Assembly (NCBI GenBank): GCA_038526245.1
Contig: JBCBGZ010000004.1
Location: 1 to 64,000 of the forward strand
Length of the DNA: 64,000 nt
DNA from: UBA5336 sp038526245
GTDB taxonomy: Bacteria > Pseudomonadota > Alphaproteobacteria > Caulobacterales > Hyphomonadaceae
Reading direction: 5' to 3'
Shown here: in pieces, positions 25,637 to 34,361 of the stretch
Layout: every line of letters starts with the position of its first letter
How positions within the stretch are numbered: the stretch's first letter is position 1
Notes under the pieces: generated by a model
The model's database searches: none
Seen by the model: only the letters and a program-made list of their open reading frames with translations
What the model was told of the DNA's origin: nothing
Position numbers and translations under genes: made by a program

Positions 25637-26203
25637 CTAGGCCTCGTCGCCCTCGGGCGCGGCCTCTGCTGCGGCGGCTTCAGCCTCGGCAGCTTTTGCA
25701 GCAGCGGCTTCCTCTTCAGCCTTTGCCTTGGCGGCGGCTTCGCGCTCTTTGGCGGCCGCTTCTTTGCGGGCTGCTTTTTCAGCGGCGCGCTGGCGCTTGC
25801 GATCGGTCTTGGAGACGGCAATCTCGACTTGCTCGATCCCGTGGCCCGTGGTGCGCTCGGCAATCCGGGCAGACTTACCGCGGCGATCGCGCAGGTAGTA
25901 AAGCTTGGCGCGGCGCACGCGGCCTTTTCGCTTCACTTCGATGCTGTCGACGTTGGGTGAGTAGATCGGGAAGACGCGCTCTACGCCTTCGCCGAAAGAG
26001 ATCTTGCGGACTGTGAAAGTCTCGTTCAGGCCACCGCCCTTGCGGGCAATGCACACGCCTTCAAAGCGCTGAATACGCTCGCGCTCGCCTTCTTTGATGC
26101 GCACATTCACAGACAGCGTGTCGCCGGGTGAAAACTCCGGCAGCGTCTTGTCGGCGTGGAGGCGGGCGGCCTCTTCGGCTTCTAGGGTCTCAATCACGTT
26201 CAT
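25637..26203 (-). CDS. rplS: 50S ribosomal protein L19, with a long alanine/glutamate/lysine-rich tail
   Basis: L19 sits at the 30S-50S interface. Residues 1-120 follow the family closely (FSPGDTLSVNVRIKEGERERIQ, FEGVCIARKGGG, RVRRAKLYYLRDRRGK). The remaining roughly 65 residues are low-complexity A/E/K, giving 188 residues against about 115-130 in most bacteria. I start at the ATG at 26203 (MNVIETLEAE), which overlaps the trmD end by 14 bases; a longer frame adds 15 non-conserved residues. Such tails occur in some alphaproteobacteria. Confidence 0.95.
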   Translation of the reverse strand: MNVIETLEAEEAARLHADKTLPEFSPGDTLSVNVRIKEGERERIQRFEGVCIARKGGGLNETFTVRKISFGEGVERVFPIYSPNVDSIEVKRKGRVRRAKLYYLRDRRGKSARIAERTTGHGIEQVEIAVSKTDRKRQRAAEKAARKEAAAKEREAAAKAKAEEEAAAAKAAEAEAAAAEAAPEGDEA

Positions 26204-26915
26204 CGCCAGTCTCCGGACGCTTGGGCTCTGTACTTTGGTTGCGCTCAAGGAGGTCGGGCCGCCTCTCGCGCGTGATCTTCATGGCTTCGGCGCGCCGCCA
26301 GGTCTCCACTTTGCCGTGGTCGCCTGATGTCAGCACCTCGGGAACTACCCGCCCCTCCCACACCCTCGGCCGGGTGTAATGGGGATATTCGAGCAGCCCC
26401 GTCTCAAAACTCTCATCTTCCAGCGAGGCCTCATTGCCTGCAACACCGGGAAGGAGCCTCACACACGCCTCGATCAGCGCCTGGGCCGCCACCTCGCCGC
26501 CGGCGAGCACAAAGTCGCCCAGCGAGATTTCCTCCATGTCACAGGCCTCAATCGCCCGCTGGTCCAAACCTTCAAAGCGGCCGCAAAACAAAATCACCCC
26601 CGGTCCGCCAGCGATCTCTCGCACGCGGGCCTGGGTGAGCGGCTTGCCCCTCGGGCTCAGATAAATCAGTGGCCGTTCCCCGCGGGGCGTACCACTTACC
26701 GCTGCCGCCGCCACATCGGGTCTCAGCACCATACCGGCGCCTCCCCCGAAAGGGGTGTCGTCAACGGATCGGTGCTTATGATGTGAAAAAGTCCGGATGT
26801 CCAGTGTCTCTAGTGACCAAATTCCAGCCGCCCGCGCTCGCTCCAATATGGAGACACCCAAAACACCGGGAAACGCCTCTGGAAAGAGGGTGAGGACGGA
26901 GGCCTGAAAGGTCAT
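26190..26915 (-). CDS. trmD: tRNA (guanine-37-N1)-methyltransferase TrmD
   Basis: TrmD methylates G37 next to the anticodon of several tRNAs, preventing frameshifting. The 241 residues from the ATG at 26915 start FQASVLTLFPEAFPG. They hold the SPRGKPLTQ segment and the trefoil-knot SAM site LFCGRFEGLDQRAIE...EISLGDFVLAGGE. It is followed by and overlaps rplS, as in the rpsP-rimM-trmD-rplS operon, although rpsP and rimM are not here. Confidence 0.96.
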   Translation of the reverse strand: MTFQASVLTLFPEAFPGVLGVSILERARAAGIWSLETLDIRTFSHHKHRSVDDTPFGGGAGMVLRPDVAAAAVSGTPRGERPLIYLSPRGKPLTQARVREIAGGPGVILFCGRFEGLDQRAIEACDMEEISLGDFVLAGGEVAAQALIEACVRLLPGVAGNEASLEDESFETGLLEYPHYTRPRVWEGRVVPEVLTSGDHGKVETWRRAEAMKITRERRPDLLERNQSTEPKRPETGDERD

Positions 26916-27063
26916 CGCGGGCTTAAAGCGCAAATTTGAGCATTCGGCAAAAGATCGTGTTGAGCCCCATCGGTTAGTCTTTCAGCTGAAACAGCCTCAC
27001 TCCAAGCGGGAGTGAAGGTTGAAGGGGCGCAACGAGGCGCCAGACAGAGCGAGTGGGTGTGAA

Positions 27064-27345
27064 ATGAGCGTAACGCGCGACTTCCTGAAGGGCTTTGCCC
27101 TCGGTCTTGCGAAAATCGCCGTTGACCGGATGGTGTTCACCGGCGCGCGCGTGCTCGGCGTGGTGGGGTTTGTGTCCCTGATCTGGTGGAAACCCCACAT
27201 CTTCGGCCACCCCTACGCCCCCTTCATCGGCATCGCGATCATCGTCACCGTGGGTATCGCCTGGCGCGCGAGACATCTGCTGCCGAAGCATGAAGAGAAA
27301 TCCGGCGGCGGGTGGGGCGATTTAGGTGCCTCCGAAGAGCGCTAA
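27064..27345 (+). CDS. Small two-helix membrane protein, hypothetical
   Basis: I do not recognise this 93-residue protein. It has two hydrophobic segments (about 27-45, ARVLGVVGFVSLIWW, and about 55-72, FIGIAIIVTVGIAW). These are flanked by a basic N-terminus and a charged C-terminal tail (LPKHEEKSGGGWGDL). The ATG at 27064 is preferred over an upstream TTG frame. It overlaps the 3' end of the convergent glycosyltransferase gene by four bases. Confidence 0.65.
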   Translation: MSVTRDFLKGFALGLAKIAVDRMVFTGARVLGVVGFVSLIWWKPHIFGHPYAPFIGIAIIVTVGIAWRARHLLPKHEEKSGGGWGDLGASEER

Positions 27346-28466
27346 AACGTCCCCTTCGCCTCAGCGATCCTGATGAGGTGGTCTTCCAGACGTTTGGATT
27401 GCTTCACCAGGTTAAAGCTTTCGAGCGCGAAGGCGCGCCCGGCTTTTCCCATGGCCAGGGTGGCGTCAGGGTTGGCGATCATTCGGCCAAGCCGATCTGC
27501 CAAAGCGTCGCTGTCGCGTTCTTCCACCAGGTAACCCGTCTCGCCATCCTTCACGCATTCCGGAATGCCGGCGTGATAGGTCGCGGCCAGGGCGCACTCG
27601 CAGAGCATGGCTTCGACGCAGACCAGGGGCAGGCCCTCGGCATCGCCCGACGCGGCGCGTTGGGACGGCACGCAGGCAATCATCGCTTCCGCAAAATGCT
27701 TCGGCATGTCGTCCGCGGGGATCCAGCCTGGCAACTCGGCGCTGACGCCCGCGGCCTCGAGCTGCGCGACCAGGCCTTCTTTTAACTCTCCATCGCCGAG
27801 CAGGCGCACACGCCAGCCTTCGAGCCGGGGCCCGAGCTTTGCCAGTGCGGCGATGAGCGTTTCGATGCCTTTTTTCTCAGTCCAGCGACCCGCAAAGAGA
27901 ATGATCTTGTCTTTTTCGCCCGGCTGGAACCGGTTTGGGTCCGCCGTGTTGTGGTGGACGATCATTTTCTCGTCGGGCGCGCCCTTCGCCAGAAGTTCCC
28001 AGCGGATAAAGTCGCTACAGGGCAGGATCAGATCCGCCTCGCGCCAGAGCGCGGCACGGCGCCGATTATAGACGCGGATGAAGCTGTCCTTGGTGTTGGT
28101 GGTCTTGGTGGCGTCGCCGCCATAATACGTCACCGCCAGCGGGAGGCCGAATTTACGCGCGATGGGCAGGGCATAGGCCCCCGATTTGCCGAAACTGGCA
28201 TGGATCGCGACCGGGTCGATCTCCCTGATCTTCGCTTCCAGTGCGGGCGAAATGGTGCCCAGCTGTTTGAAGGCTGCTTCACCTCCCGGGCCATGGAGCG
28301 GGCCCATTTGCACCGCTGCAGTGCCTTCGGGCACAGGGCCCTTCAGCTCATGTCCGGAATAGACGGGCCGCAGGCGCTCGAAAGCGCTGTATCCGCGCGG
28401 GATGAAACTCTCTGACGGCGTGAAGAGTTTGTCGCTGTAGGCAAGGATATTTCGGGGCTCTGACAT
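27342..28466 (-). CDS. Glycosyltransferase family 4 (GT-B fold)
   Basis: The 374-residue protein (from the ATG at 28466) has a GT-B layout. The N-terminal acceptor domain includes IHASFGKSGAYALPIARKFGLPLAVTYYGGD. The C-terminal donor domain includes ILFAGRWTEKKGIETLIAALAKL (family GT4 'GR...KG...L' motif) and the E-x7-E region (GDAEGLPLVCVEAMLCECALAA). The sugar donor and acceptor cannot be told from sequence. It stands alone between a small membrane protein and a GST-like gene, with no polysaccharide cluster nearby. Confidence 0.9.
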   Translation of the reverse strand: MSEPRNILAYSDKLFTPSESFIPRGYSAFERLRPVYSGHELKGPVPEGTAAVQMGPLHGPGGEAAFKQLGTISPALEAKIREIDPVAIHASFGKSGAYALPIARKFGLPLAVTYYGGDATKTTNTKDSFIRVYNRRRAALWREADLILPCSDFIRWELLAKGAPDEKMIVHHNTADPNRFQPGEKDKIILFAGRWTEKKGIETLIAALAKLGPRLEGWRVRLLGDGELKEGLVAQLEAAGVSAELPGWIPADDMPKHFAEAMIACVPSQRAASGDAEGLPLVCVEAMLCECALAATYHAGIPECVKDGETGYLVEERDSDALADRLGRMIANPDATLAMGKAGRAFALESFNLVKQSKRLEDHLIRIAEAKGTF

Positions 28467-28583
28467 GGCGCGTGGCGTAGTCTCCCCAGCGCAGGCGCGC
28501 AAGGGGCGCGGCACATTCACCTTGGCGTGGCCCCGCCCATGCTCTAAGCGTGCAGGTAATCCAAGACAAAGAGACCAAGACGC

Positions 28584-29576
28584 ATGGCCAACTATCGCCT
28601 GTTCGGTGCTGAAACATCACCCTATTCCGAAAAAGTCCGCGCAGCGCTGCGCTACAAAGGCGTCGATTTCGACTGGGTGTCGCGATCGGTGAAAACCGAG
28701 GCTGATTTCCAGGCCCTGGCCCAGGTGCCGACGGTTCCCCTGCTCATTTCACCGGAAGCGGTGGCCAGCCAGGATTCCACGGCAATGCTGGCGGGTCTCG
28801 AAGCGGCCCATCCGGAGCCGTCCACCGTGCCAGATGATCCAGCCTGCGCGGCGCTGTCGCTCATCCTGGAAGACTATGGCGACGAGTGGCTGAACAAGGC
28901 CATGTTCAATGAGCGCTGGAGCCAATCGCCTGACCAGGAAGCTGCCGCCCAGCGGTTGCTGGAGCAATTGTTTGCGGGGCACCCGCCAGCCTCGCGGGCT
29001 GAAGAGGTCGAAAAAATCGTCGATCGCATGGCCGGACGTCTGCCCCTGGTCGGTGCAGGCGGCACCAATGGCGACATTCTGCGCGCGTCCTTCCACACCT
29101 TTACCGGATTGCTCGACACGCATCTCAAGGAGACGCTGTACATCTTCGGTGGCCGCCCGGCTGCGGCTGATTTTTCCCTGGCCGCGCAGTATCGCCAGAT
29201 GCTGAGCGATCCCACGCCGGGAGAATGGCTCCGCGACCGCGCGCCCTTCGTGACCGAATGGTGTGAGATGATGCAGGCGCCGAAGGCCAATGATGGTTTC
29301 AAACCCCTTGGCGAACTCCGCGAAACCCTTTTGCCGTTGTTCAAGGATGATGTCGCGAAGACATATCTGGTTTGGGCTGCGGCGAACTCCGAAAACGCCT
29401 CGAAGCGGCGCAAGAAGCTCTCCGTGAAGATCAGGGGCAAAGCCTTTGAGCAGGATACCCAGAAGTATGCCGCAAAGGCATTCAAGTCAGTGAAGAAAGC
29501 GATTTCCAAGATGAAATCGCCAGACGGGCTCGATGACTTCCTGAAAGAAGCCGGTATGGCGAAAGCGCTGTCCTGA
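28584..29576 (+). CDS. Glutathione S-transferase family protein with a basic C-terminal extension
   Basis: The N-terminus (YRLFGAETSPYSEKVRAALRYKGVDFDWV) is a thioredoxin-fold GST domain. It is followed by an all-helical GST C-domain that includes TLYIFGGRPAAADFSLAAQYRQML. At 330 residues it is about 100 longer than classical GSTs. The last 70 residues are lysine-rich (KRRKKLSVKIRGKAFEQDTQ and following), an extension I cannot assign. Substrate unknown. Confidence 0.85.
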   Translation: MANYRLFGAETSPYSEKVRAALRYKGVDFDWVSRSVKTEADFQALAQVPTVPLLISPEAVASQDSTAMLAGLEAAHPEPSTVPDDPACAALSLILEDYGDEWLNKAMFNERWSQSPDQEAAAQRLLEQLFAGHPPASRAEEVEKIVDRMAGRLPLVGAGGTNGDILRASFHTFTGLLDTHLKETLYIFGGRPAAADFSLAAQYRQMLSDPTPGEWLRDRAPFVTEWCEMMQAPKANDGFKPLGELRETLLPLFKDDVAKTYLVWAAANSENASKRRKKLSVKIRGKAFEQDTQKYAAKAFKSVKKAISKMKSPDGLDDFLKEAGMAKALS

Positions 29577-29620
29577 AAGCTGATCAACCGCCTCTTTTTT
29601 GGCGTAATCTGATCACCATA

Positions 29621-29637
29621 TTATCGCCGCGCGATAA
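29621..29637. repeat. Inverted repeat upstream of rpoH
   Basis: TTATCG and CGATAA flank CCGCG as a perfect 6-bp dyad about 127 bases before the rpoH start. It could be an operator or part of a promoter; the sequence alone does not decide. Confidence 0.35.
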
Positions 29638-29763
29638 CACTTATGCGCAAACCGGGGATGGGCGGCCGCCGCCATGCGGGGCTAAACACCTTTCCCAGAA
29701 CAGGCAACGCCGTTTTTTGCTGCCTTCGGGGGTGGATGACGCGTCAGACAAGGAGGATTTGTC

Positions 29764-30669
29764 ATGGCCACAGGAAACACATCGAGCCGCGCGCTCGCGC
29801 TGAGCCCCGAACAGGGCCTTAGCCGTTATCTCAGCGAAATTCGCAAATTCCCGATGCTGGAAAAGGGCGAGGAGTTCATGCTCGCCAAGGCCTGGCAGGA
29901 AAATGGCGACTCCGAAGCTGCCGAGAAAATGGTTACCTCCCACCTGCGCCTCGTGGCGAAGATCGCCATGGGCTATCGCGGCTATGGTCTGCCCATGGCC
30001 GAGGTGATCTCCGAGGGCAATGTGGGCCTCATGCAGTCTGTGAAGAAGTTCGATCCCGACAAGGGCTTCCGCCTTGCGACATACGCCATGTGGTGGATAC
30101 GAGCCGCCATCCAGGAATATATCCTGCGCAGCTGGAGCCTTGTGAAACTCGGCACGACCGCCGCACAGAAGAAGCTCTTCTTCAACCTGCGCCGCATCAA
30201 GGGCGAAATCGCCGCGCTGGAGGAAGGTGACCTGAAGCCGGACCAGGTGACGGAAATCGCCACACGCCTGAACGTGTCAGAAAAGGACGTGATCTCCATG
30301 AATGGGCGCATGAGCGCGTCCGATGCCAGCCTGAATGTGCCCATGGGCAAAGATGGCGACATGGAATGGCAGGACTGGCTGGCCGATGAGGATCAGGGCC
30401 AGGCGGCCGAGTTTGCCGACCGCCAGGAATTCGATGCGCGCATGGATTTATTGTCTGCAGCCATGGAAGACCTCAATGAGCGCGAACGCCACATCCTCAC
30501 CGAGCGCCGCCTGAACGATGAGCCTAAAACGCTCGAAGAGTTGAGCCAGGTCTACAATGTGAGCCGCGAGCGCATTCGCCAGATCGAGGTGCGCGCCTTT
30601 GAGAAGCTCCAGAAAGCCATGCAGCGCATGGCCAAGGAGCAAGGCCTGCCTGTAGCGTCCGGCGCATAG
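29764..30669 (+). CDS. rpoH: RNA polymerase heat-shock sigma factor RpoH (sigma-32)
   Basis: RpoH directs RNA polymerase to heat-shock promoters. The 301 residues show sigma-70 regions 1.2-4: SHLRLVAKIAMGYRGYGLPM (region 2), the WWIRAAIQEYIL core, and the RpoH box QKKLFFNLRR that distinguishes it from RpoD. A C-terminal helix-turn-helix ends VSRERIRQIEVRAFEKLQ. A strong AAGGAGGA ribosome site precedes the ATG. The upstream 190 bases carry a short dyad (29621-29637). The nitrilase gene starts two bases after its stop. Confidence 0.97.
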   Translation: MATGNTSSRALALSPEQGLSRYLSEIRKFPMLEKGEEFMLAKAWQENGDSEAAEKMVTSHLRLVAKIAMGYRGYGLPMAEVISEGNVGLMQSVKKFDPDKGFRLATYAMWWIRAAIQEYILRSWSLVKLGTTAAQKKLFFNLRRIKGEIAALEEGDLKPDQVTEIATRLNVSEKDVISMNGRMSASDASLNVPMGKDGDMEWQDWLADEDQGQAAEFADRQEFDARMDLLSAAMEDLNERERHILTERRLNDEPKTLEELSQVYNVSRERIRQIEVRAFEKLQKAMQRMAKEQGLPVASGA

Positions 30670-30671
30670 CG

Positions 30672-31661
30672 TTGGACGTCGTCCACGCCCAAGGGCAAAG
30701 CCAAACCCGAGACGCGGACCGGCTCCGGGTCGCGCTGGCGCAGATATCACCCGTCTGGCTGGATAGAGAAGCCACCCTTGGCAAAGTCGTCGACGCCATA
30801 ATCCGTGCCGGGTCTGAAGGCGCGGGTCTCTGCGTTTTTGGCGAGGCGCTCGTGCCGGGATACCCCTTCTGGGTGGCGCGAACGGGTGGCGCGCGCTTCG
30901 AAGATGATGACCAGAAAGCCTGGTTTGATCGCTATCTCGACCAGGGCGTAGTCATCGAGCGGGGCGATCTCGATACCGTTTGCGAAGCAGCCAAATCCCA
31001 TGCCTGCGCCGTTTATCTCGGGATCATGGAGCGCGCACCGGACCGGTCCGGAACGACGCTCTACTGCTCGCTAGTCTATATTGATGCCGATGGGGTCGTG
31101 CAGTCCTCCCATCGAAAGCTGCAACCGACCTATGAGGAGCGCCTCGTCTGGGGCATGGGCGATGGCCATGGCCTCGTCTGCCACGATCTTGGCCCGTTCC
31201 GGGCCGGGGCGCTGAACTGCTGGGAGAACTGGCTGCCCCTGGCGCGCGCTGCCCTGCATGGACAGGGGGAAACCCTGCACGTTGCGTCCTGGCCCGGCGG
31301 CGTCCACAACACGTCCAGGCTGACGCCTGTCCTGGCCGGGGAGGGTCGCTCCTATGTGCTTTCCGTCAGCGGCGTATTGACCGAGCCGCCACAGGACCTG
31401 GATCTGCCGGGCGCCGATCTCCTGCGGCCCAAATCCATGCTGGCCAATGGTGGATCGTGCATTGCGGCCCCGAATGGCGAGTGGGTTATCGAGCCGATTG
31501 TGGGCCGCGAAGCGTTCCTCATTGCAGATCTCGACGCATCGCAGGTCCGCAAGGCCCGTCTCACCCTGGACACATCAGGCCACTACAGTCGGCCTGATGT
31601 GCTGTCCCTCAAAATCGACCGGACACGCCGCGCGAACATCACCATCGTCGGCGAGGACTGA
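30672..31661 (+). CDS. Nitrilase / carbon-nitrogen hydrolase superfamily protein
   Basis: The 329-residue protein has the nitrilase catalytic triad: Glu in FGEALVPGYPFW, Lys in HRKLQPTYEERLVWG, and Cys in ALNCWENWLPLAR. Those motifs place it with true nitrilases or cyanide-hydrating relatives rather than amidases, though the substrate is unknown. The likely start is a TTG two bases after the rpoH stop, so it is probably translated with rpoH. A perfect 11-bp inverted repeat lies within its 3' end (31571-31601). Confidence 0.9.
   Translation: MDVVHAQGQSQTRDADRLRVALAQISPVWLDREATLGKVVDAIIRAGSEGAGLCVFGEALVPGYPFWVARTGGARFEDDDQKAWFDRYLDQGVVIERGDLDTVCEAAKSHACAVYLGIMERAPDRSGTTLYCSLVYIDADGVVQSSHRKLQPTYEERLVWGMGDGHGLVCHDLGPFRAGALNCWENWLPLARAALHGQGETLHVASWPGGVHNTSRLTPVLAGEGRSYVLSVSGVLTEPPQDLDLPGADLLRPKSMLANGGSCIAAPNGEWVIEPIVGREAFLIADLDASQVRKARLTLDTSGHYSRPDVLSLKIDRTRRANITIVGED
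31571..31601 (+). repeat. Perfect 11-bp inverted repeat inside the nitrilase 3' end
   Basis: CACATCAGGCC and GGCCTGATGTG are separated by nine bases and would form a strong hairpin in the mRNA or a dyad in the DNA. No T-run follows, so it is not a standard terminator. Confidence 0.5.
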
Positions 31662-31693
31662 CGATCTTTTGCGCCATGCTGGTCGGCAGAGCG

Positions 31694-32914
31694 CTATTCA
31701 GCCGCTTTCGAATGCGCTGCCTCGCCGAAGTGTGCGGCGATCGTATCCACGAGCTGTTTTGCCACCGACGACTTGTCCATGCGCGGCCATCGCTCGACGC
31801 CGCCCGCGCGGATTAGGGCAATCTCATTGTCGGCGCCCCCCATGACGTCGCCTGAGACGTCATTGGCGACAATCCAGTCGCATCCCTTGCGCTTCAGTTT
31901 GGCTTGGGCATGGTCCTCAACATCATGGGTTTCGGCGGCAAAACCGATGACCAGTGACGGGCGCTGTTTCTTTTTGCGTGAGATCGTTTTGAGGATGTCC
32001 GGGTTCTCGGCCAGGTTCAGTGCGGGGGCATCGTCTGTGCCTTTGAGTTTCAGCTTGCGGGCTGCAGCCTTCGCCGGGCGCCAATCGGCCACGGCGGCGA
32101 CTGAGACAAACACGTCCGCCGGCAGGGCAGTCTCGGCGGCCTTCAACATCTCCCGCGCGGTCTCGACATCAATACGGGTGACCCCGGCGGGTTTGGGTAG
32201 GCTTACCGGGCCAGACACAAGTGTCACGCGTGCACCGGCGCCGGCCAAAGCCTCCGCAATCGCATAGCCCTGCTTGCCCGACGAATGGTTGGAGAGATAG
32301 CGCACGGGGTCGATGGGCTCGCGCGTAGGCCCAGCGGTAACTAGGGCGTGGAGACCGGTCAGCGGACGCGCCCCGCCTTTGAGGGTGCGTTCGATCTCAC
32401 CGGCAATCGTGCCGACGTCGGGCAGGCGCCCGGGTCCAAACTCGCCGCACGCCATGGCGCCCTCATCCGGCTCCATCACTGAAACACCATCGGCACGCAG
32501 GGTTTCAACATTTCGCTGGACGGCCGGGTGTGTCCACATGCGCACATTCATGGCGGGAACCATCAGGACGGGTTTGTCCGTTGCGAGCAGGGCCGTGGTG
32601 GCAAGATCTGTTGCAAGCCCGCCGGCGGCTTTTCCAATGAGGTCTGCAGTCGCTGGGCATACGACGACCAGGTCTGCCGACCGCGACAGCTCAATATGTC
32701 CCATCTCCGCCTCGTCGGTTAGGTCGAACAGGTCCGTGTAGACCTTGTCGCCCGACAGCGCAGCTACGGACAGGGGCGTGACAAATTCCTGCCCGCCTTT
32801 GGTGACCACGCAACGGCTGGCGATGCCGCGCTTGGATAGAGTGCGGATAAGCTCAAGGGATTTGTAGGCCGCAATGCCGCCGCCAATGATGAGCAGGATA
32901 CGCTTGCCGGTCAT
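31694..32914 (-). CDS. coaBC: Bifunctional phosphopantothenoylcysteine decarboxylase / phosphopantothenate-cysteine ligase CoaBC
   Basis: CoaBC makes 4'-phosphopantetheine in coenzyme A synthesis. The N-terminal flavodoxin-like CoaC domain starts KRILLIIGGGIAAYKSLELI and includes PAMNVRMW. The C-terminal CoaB domain holds VTAGPTREPIDPVRYLSNHSSGKQG and the KLKLKGTDDAPALNLAENPDIL stretch that ends in the active-site region. The length of 406 residues is normal. With CoaE (13041) in the same window, two CoA pathway enzymes are seen, though not linked in an operon. Confidence 0.95.
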   Translation of the reverse strand: MTGKRILLIIGGGIAAYKSLELIRTLSKRGIASRCVVTKGGQEFVTPLSVAALSGDKVYTDLFDLTDEAEMGHIELSRSADLVVVCPATADLIGKAAGGLATDLATTALLATDKPVLMVPAMNVRMWTHPAVQRNVETLRADGVSVMEPDEGAMACGEFGPGRLPDVGTIAGEIERTLKGGARPLTGLHALVTAGPTREPIDPVRYLSNHSSGKQGYAIAEALAGAGARVTLVSGPVSLPKPAGVTRIDVETAREMLKAAETALPADVFVSVAAVADWRPAKAAARKLKLKGTDDAPALNLAENPDILKTISRKKKQRPSLVIGFAAETHDVEDHAQAKLKRKGCDWIVANDVSGDVMGGADNEIALIRAGGVERWPRMDKSSVAKQLVDTIAAHFGEAAHSKAAE

Positions 32915-32997
32915 GGCCGCTCCGAAACAGTGTTCACGGGGTCAGTAACCACGAAATCGTTGCGAAAACGACGCCAAACAAGGGCAAAAGCCTGTGA

Positions 32998-33369
32998 TCA
33001 GGGGGTCGGAGCACCCAAAACATAGCCTTTTCGCGTCCCGGTGCCGCGCCAATAGCCTGGTGCGCCCACAAGCACGTTGCGCGTGCCACGCCGGCGCGGG
33101 GCGAGATTGATGCGGTTGTTTACCGTCACAGCAACACGGCTGGTGGGGCTGCGCTGCGATGTGGGTTCGCGAGCAGGCATTGCGCAGCCCACCGGCTCGG
33201 AGCGGTGGACCCGCACGCCATGGACCGTCTCTGTGGTGGTTTTTGAATGACAGGCAGCCGCGCCATGGGCTGTGACACTTGGCATCGGCCCACCCGCCAG
33301 ATGGCCATCGGCATGGGCGAGACCCGCAAGGGCGCTGGCAAAGGTCAGGGCGGTCAGGGCGCGGAACAT
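32998..33369 (-). CDS. Small secreted protein, hypothetical
   Basis: The 123-residue product begins with a signal peptide (FRALTALTFASALAGLAHA). The mature part is rich in Gly, Thr, Arg and Pro, with two cysteines (HGAAACHSK, EPVGCAMP) and a basic patch LAPRRRGTRN. I do not recognise the family. It stands alone between coaBC and mutM. Confidence 0.6.
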   Translation of the reverse strand: MFRALTALTFASALAGLAHADGHLAGGPMPSVTAHGAAACHSKTTTETVHGVRVHRSEPVGCAMPAREPTSQRSPTSRVAVTVNNRINLAPRRRGTRNVLVGAPGYWRGTGTRKGYVLGAPTP

Positions 33370-33467
33370 GGGGCGTCACCTCTCAGGCGTGATTTGCCCC
33401 AGTCTGTGACGCTCATGCCGCCTTCGCCATCACATTCTCCAATCGGGCGGGCTGTCCATGGTTAAAT

Positions 33468-34313
33468 TCACCGCTGGCATTGCCCGCAGAAGAAACTGGA
33501 CCGGCCCGATTGCACGATGCGTTTCACGGGTGCAGCGCATGTGGGACAGGGCTGGCCTTCTTGGTCGTAGACGCGGAATGTATGCTGGAAATAGCCAAGC
33601 TCGCCATCGGCGGCGGCAAAATCCCTGAGCGAGGATCCGCCGGCTTCAATTGCTTCGGCGATCACGGCGTTGATGGCGGCCGCAAGGCGTTCGGCGCGCG
33701 CCGGGCCAATGCTGGCCGCCTGTCGCCGGGGCGAGATTCCAGACCGGAACAGGGCCTCGCAGACATAGATGTTCCCAAGTCCCGCAATGATTTTCTGGTC
33801 CAACAAGGCGGCCTTGATCGGCGTTTTCTTCCCGGCGAGGGCGCGGCTCAGATAGGTTGCGTTGAATCCGTTAGACAGGGGTTCCGGCCCCATCTCGACC
33901 AGGCGCGGATAGGCGGCGAAATCGGCAGTGGGCCAGATTTCCATGAATCCGAACCGGCGCGGGTCATTATAGACGACGCGTGCACCGCCTTCGATGTGGA
34001 AGATCACATGGTCATGGGCGGGCAGTGTGCCCGTGTCGTGGTGGAAGGCGCCGGGTCGGGCATCTTCCACGGTGAAACGACCCGACATGCCCAGATGCAT
34101 CACCAGCGTTTCGCCGGTGGAGAGATCCATGGCCAGGAATTTGGCTTGCCGCCCCAGGCGTTCCACCCGCGCGCCGGAGACCCGCTCGGCAAATCGTTCC
34201 GGGAACGGAAACCGCAAGTCCGGGCGGTTCACGGCGAGCTCAATGATGCGGCGCCCTTCAAAAGCAGGGGCCAATCCGCGGCGAACCGTCTCGACTTCGG
34301 GCAATTCAGGCAT
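33468..34313 (-). CDS. mutM: Formamidopyrimidine-DNA glycosylase (Fpg/MutM)
   Basis: Fpg removes oxidised purines such as 8-oxoguanine and cleaves the abasic site. The 281 residues begin PELPEVETVRRGLAP, giving the catalytic N-terminal proline and glutamate. They end with the zinc finger CPTCAAPVKRIVQSGRSSFFCGQC. It is divergent from ubiE, a common alphaproteobacterial arrangement. Confidence 0.97.
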   Translation of the reverse strand: MPELPEVETVRRGLAPAFEGRRIIELAVNRPDLRFPFPERFAERVSGARVERLGRQAKFLAMDLSTGETLVMHLGMSGRFTVEDARPGAFHHDTGTLPAHDHVIFHIEGGARVVYNDPRRFGFMEIWPTADFAAYPRLVEMGPEPLSNGFNATYLSRALAGKKTPIKAALLDQKIIAGLGNIYVCEALFRSGISPRRQAASIGPARAERLAAAINAVIAEAIEAGGSSLRDFAAADGELGYFQHTFRVYDQEGQPCPTCAAPVKRIVQSGRSSFFCGQCQR

Positions 34314-34361
34314 GACACGCGCATATATGTCGTTAAGTCACAAGCCGCTATGGTCCATTCG

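Noticed and set aside
33480..34361. Long upstream extension of the ubiE reading frame across mutM
   Set aside because: It is antisense to the well-supported mutM gene and has no UbiE similarity until MTNTPPADET; the family length fits a start at 34362.
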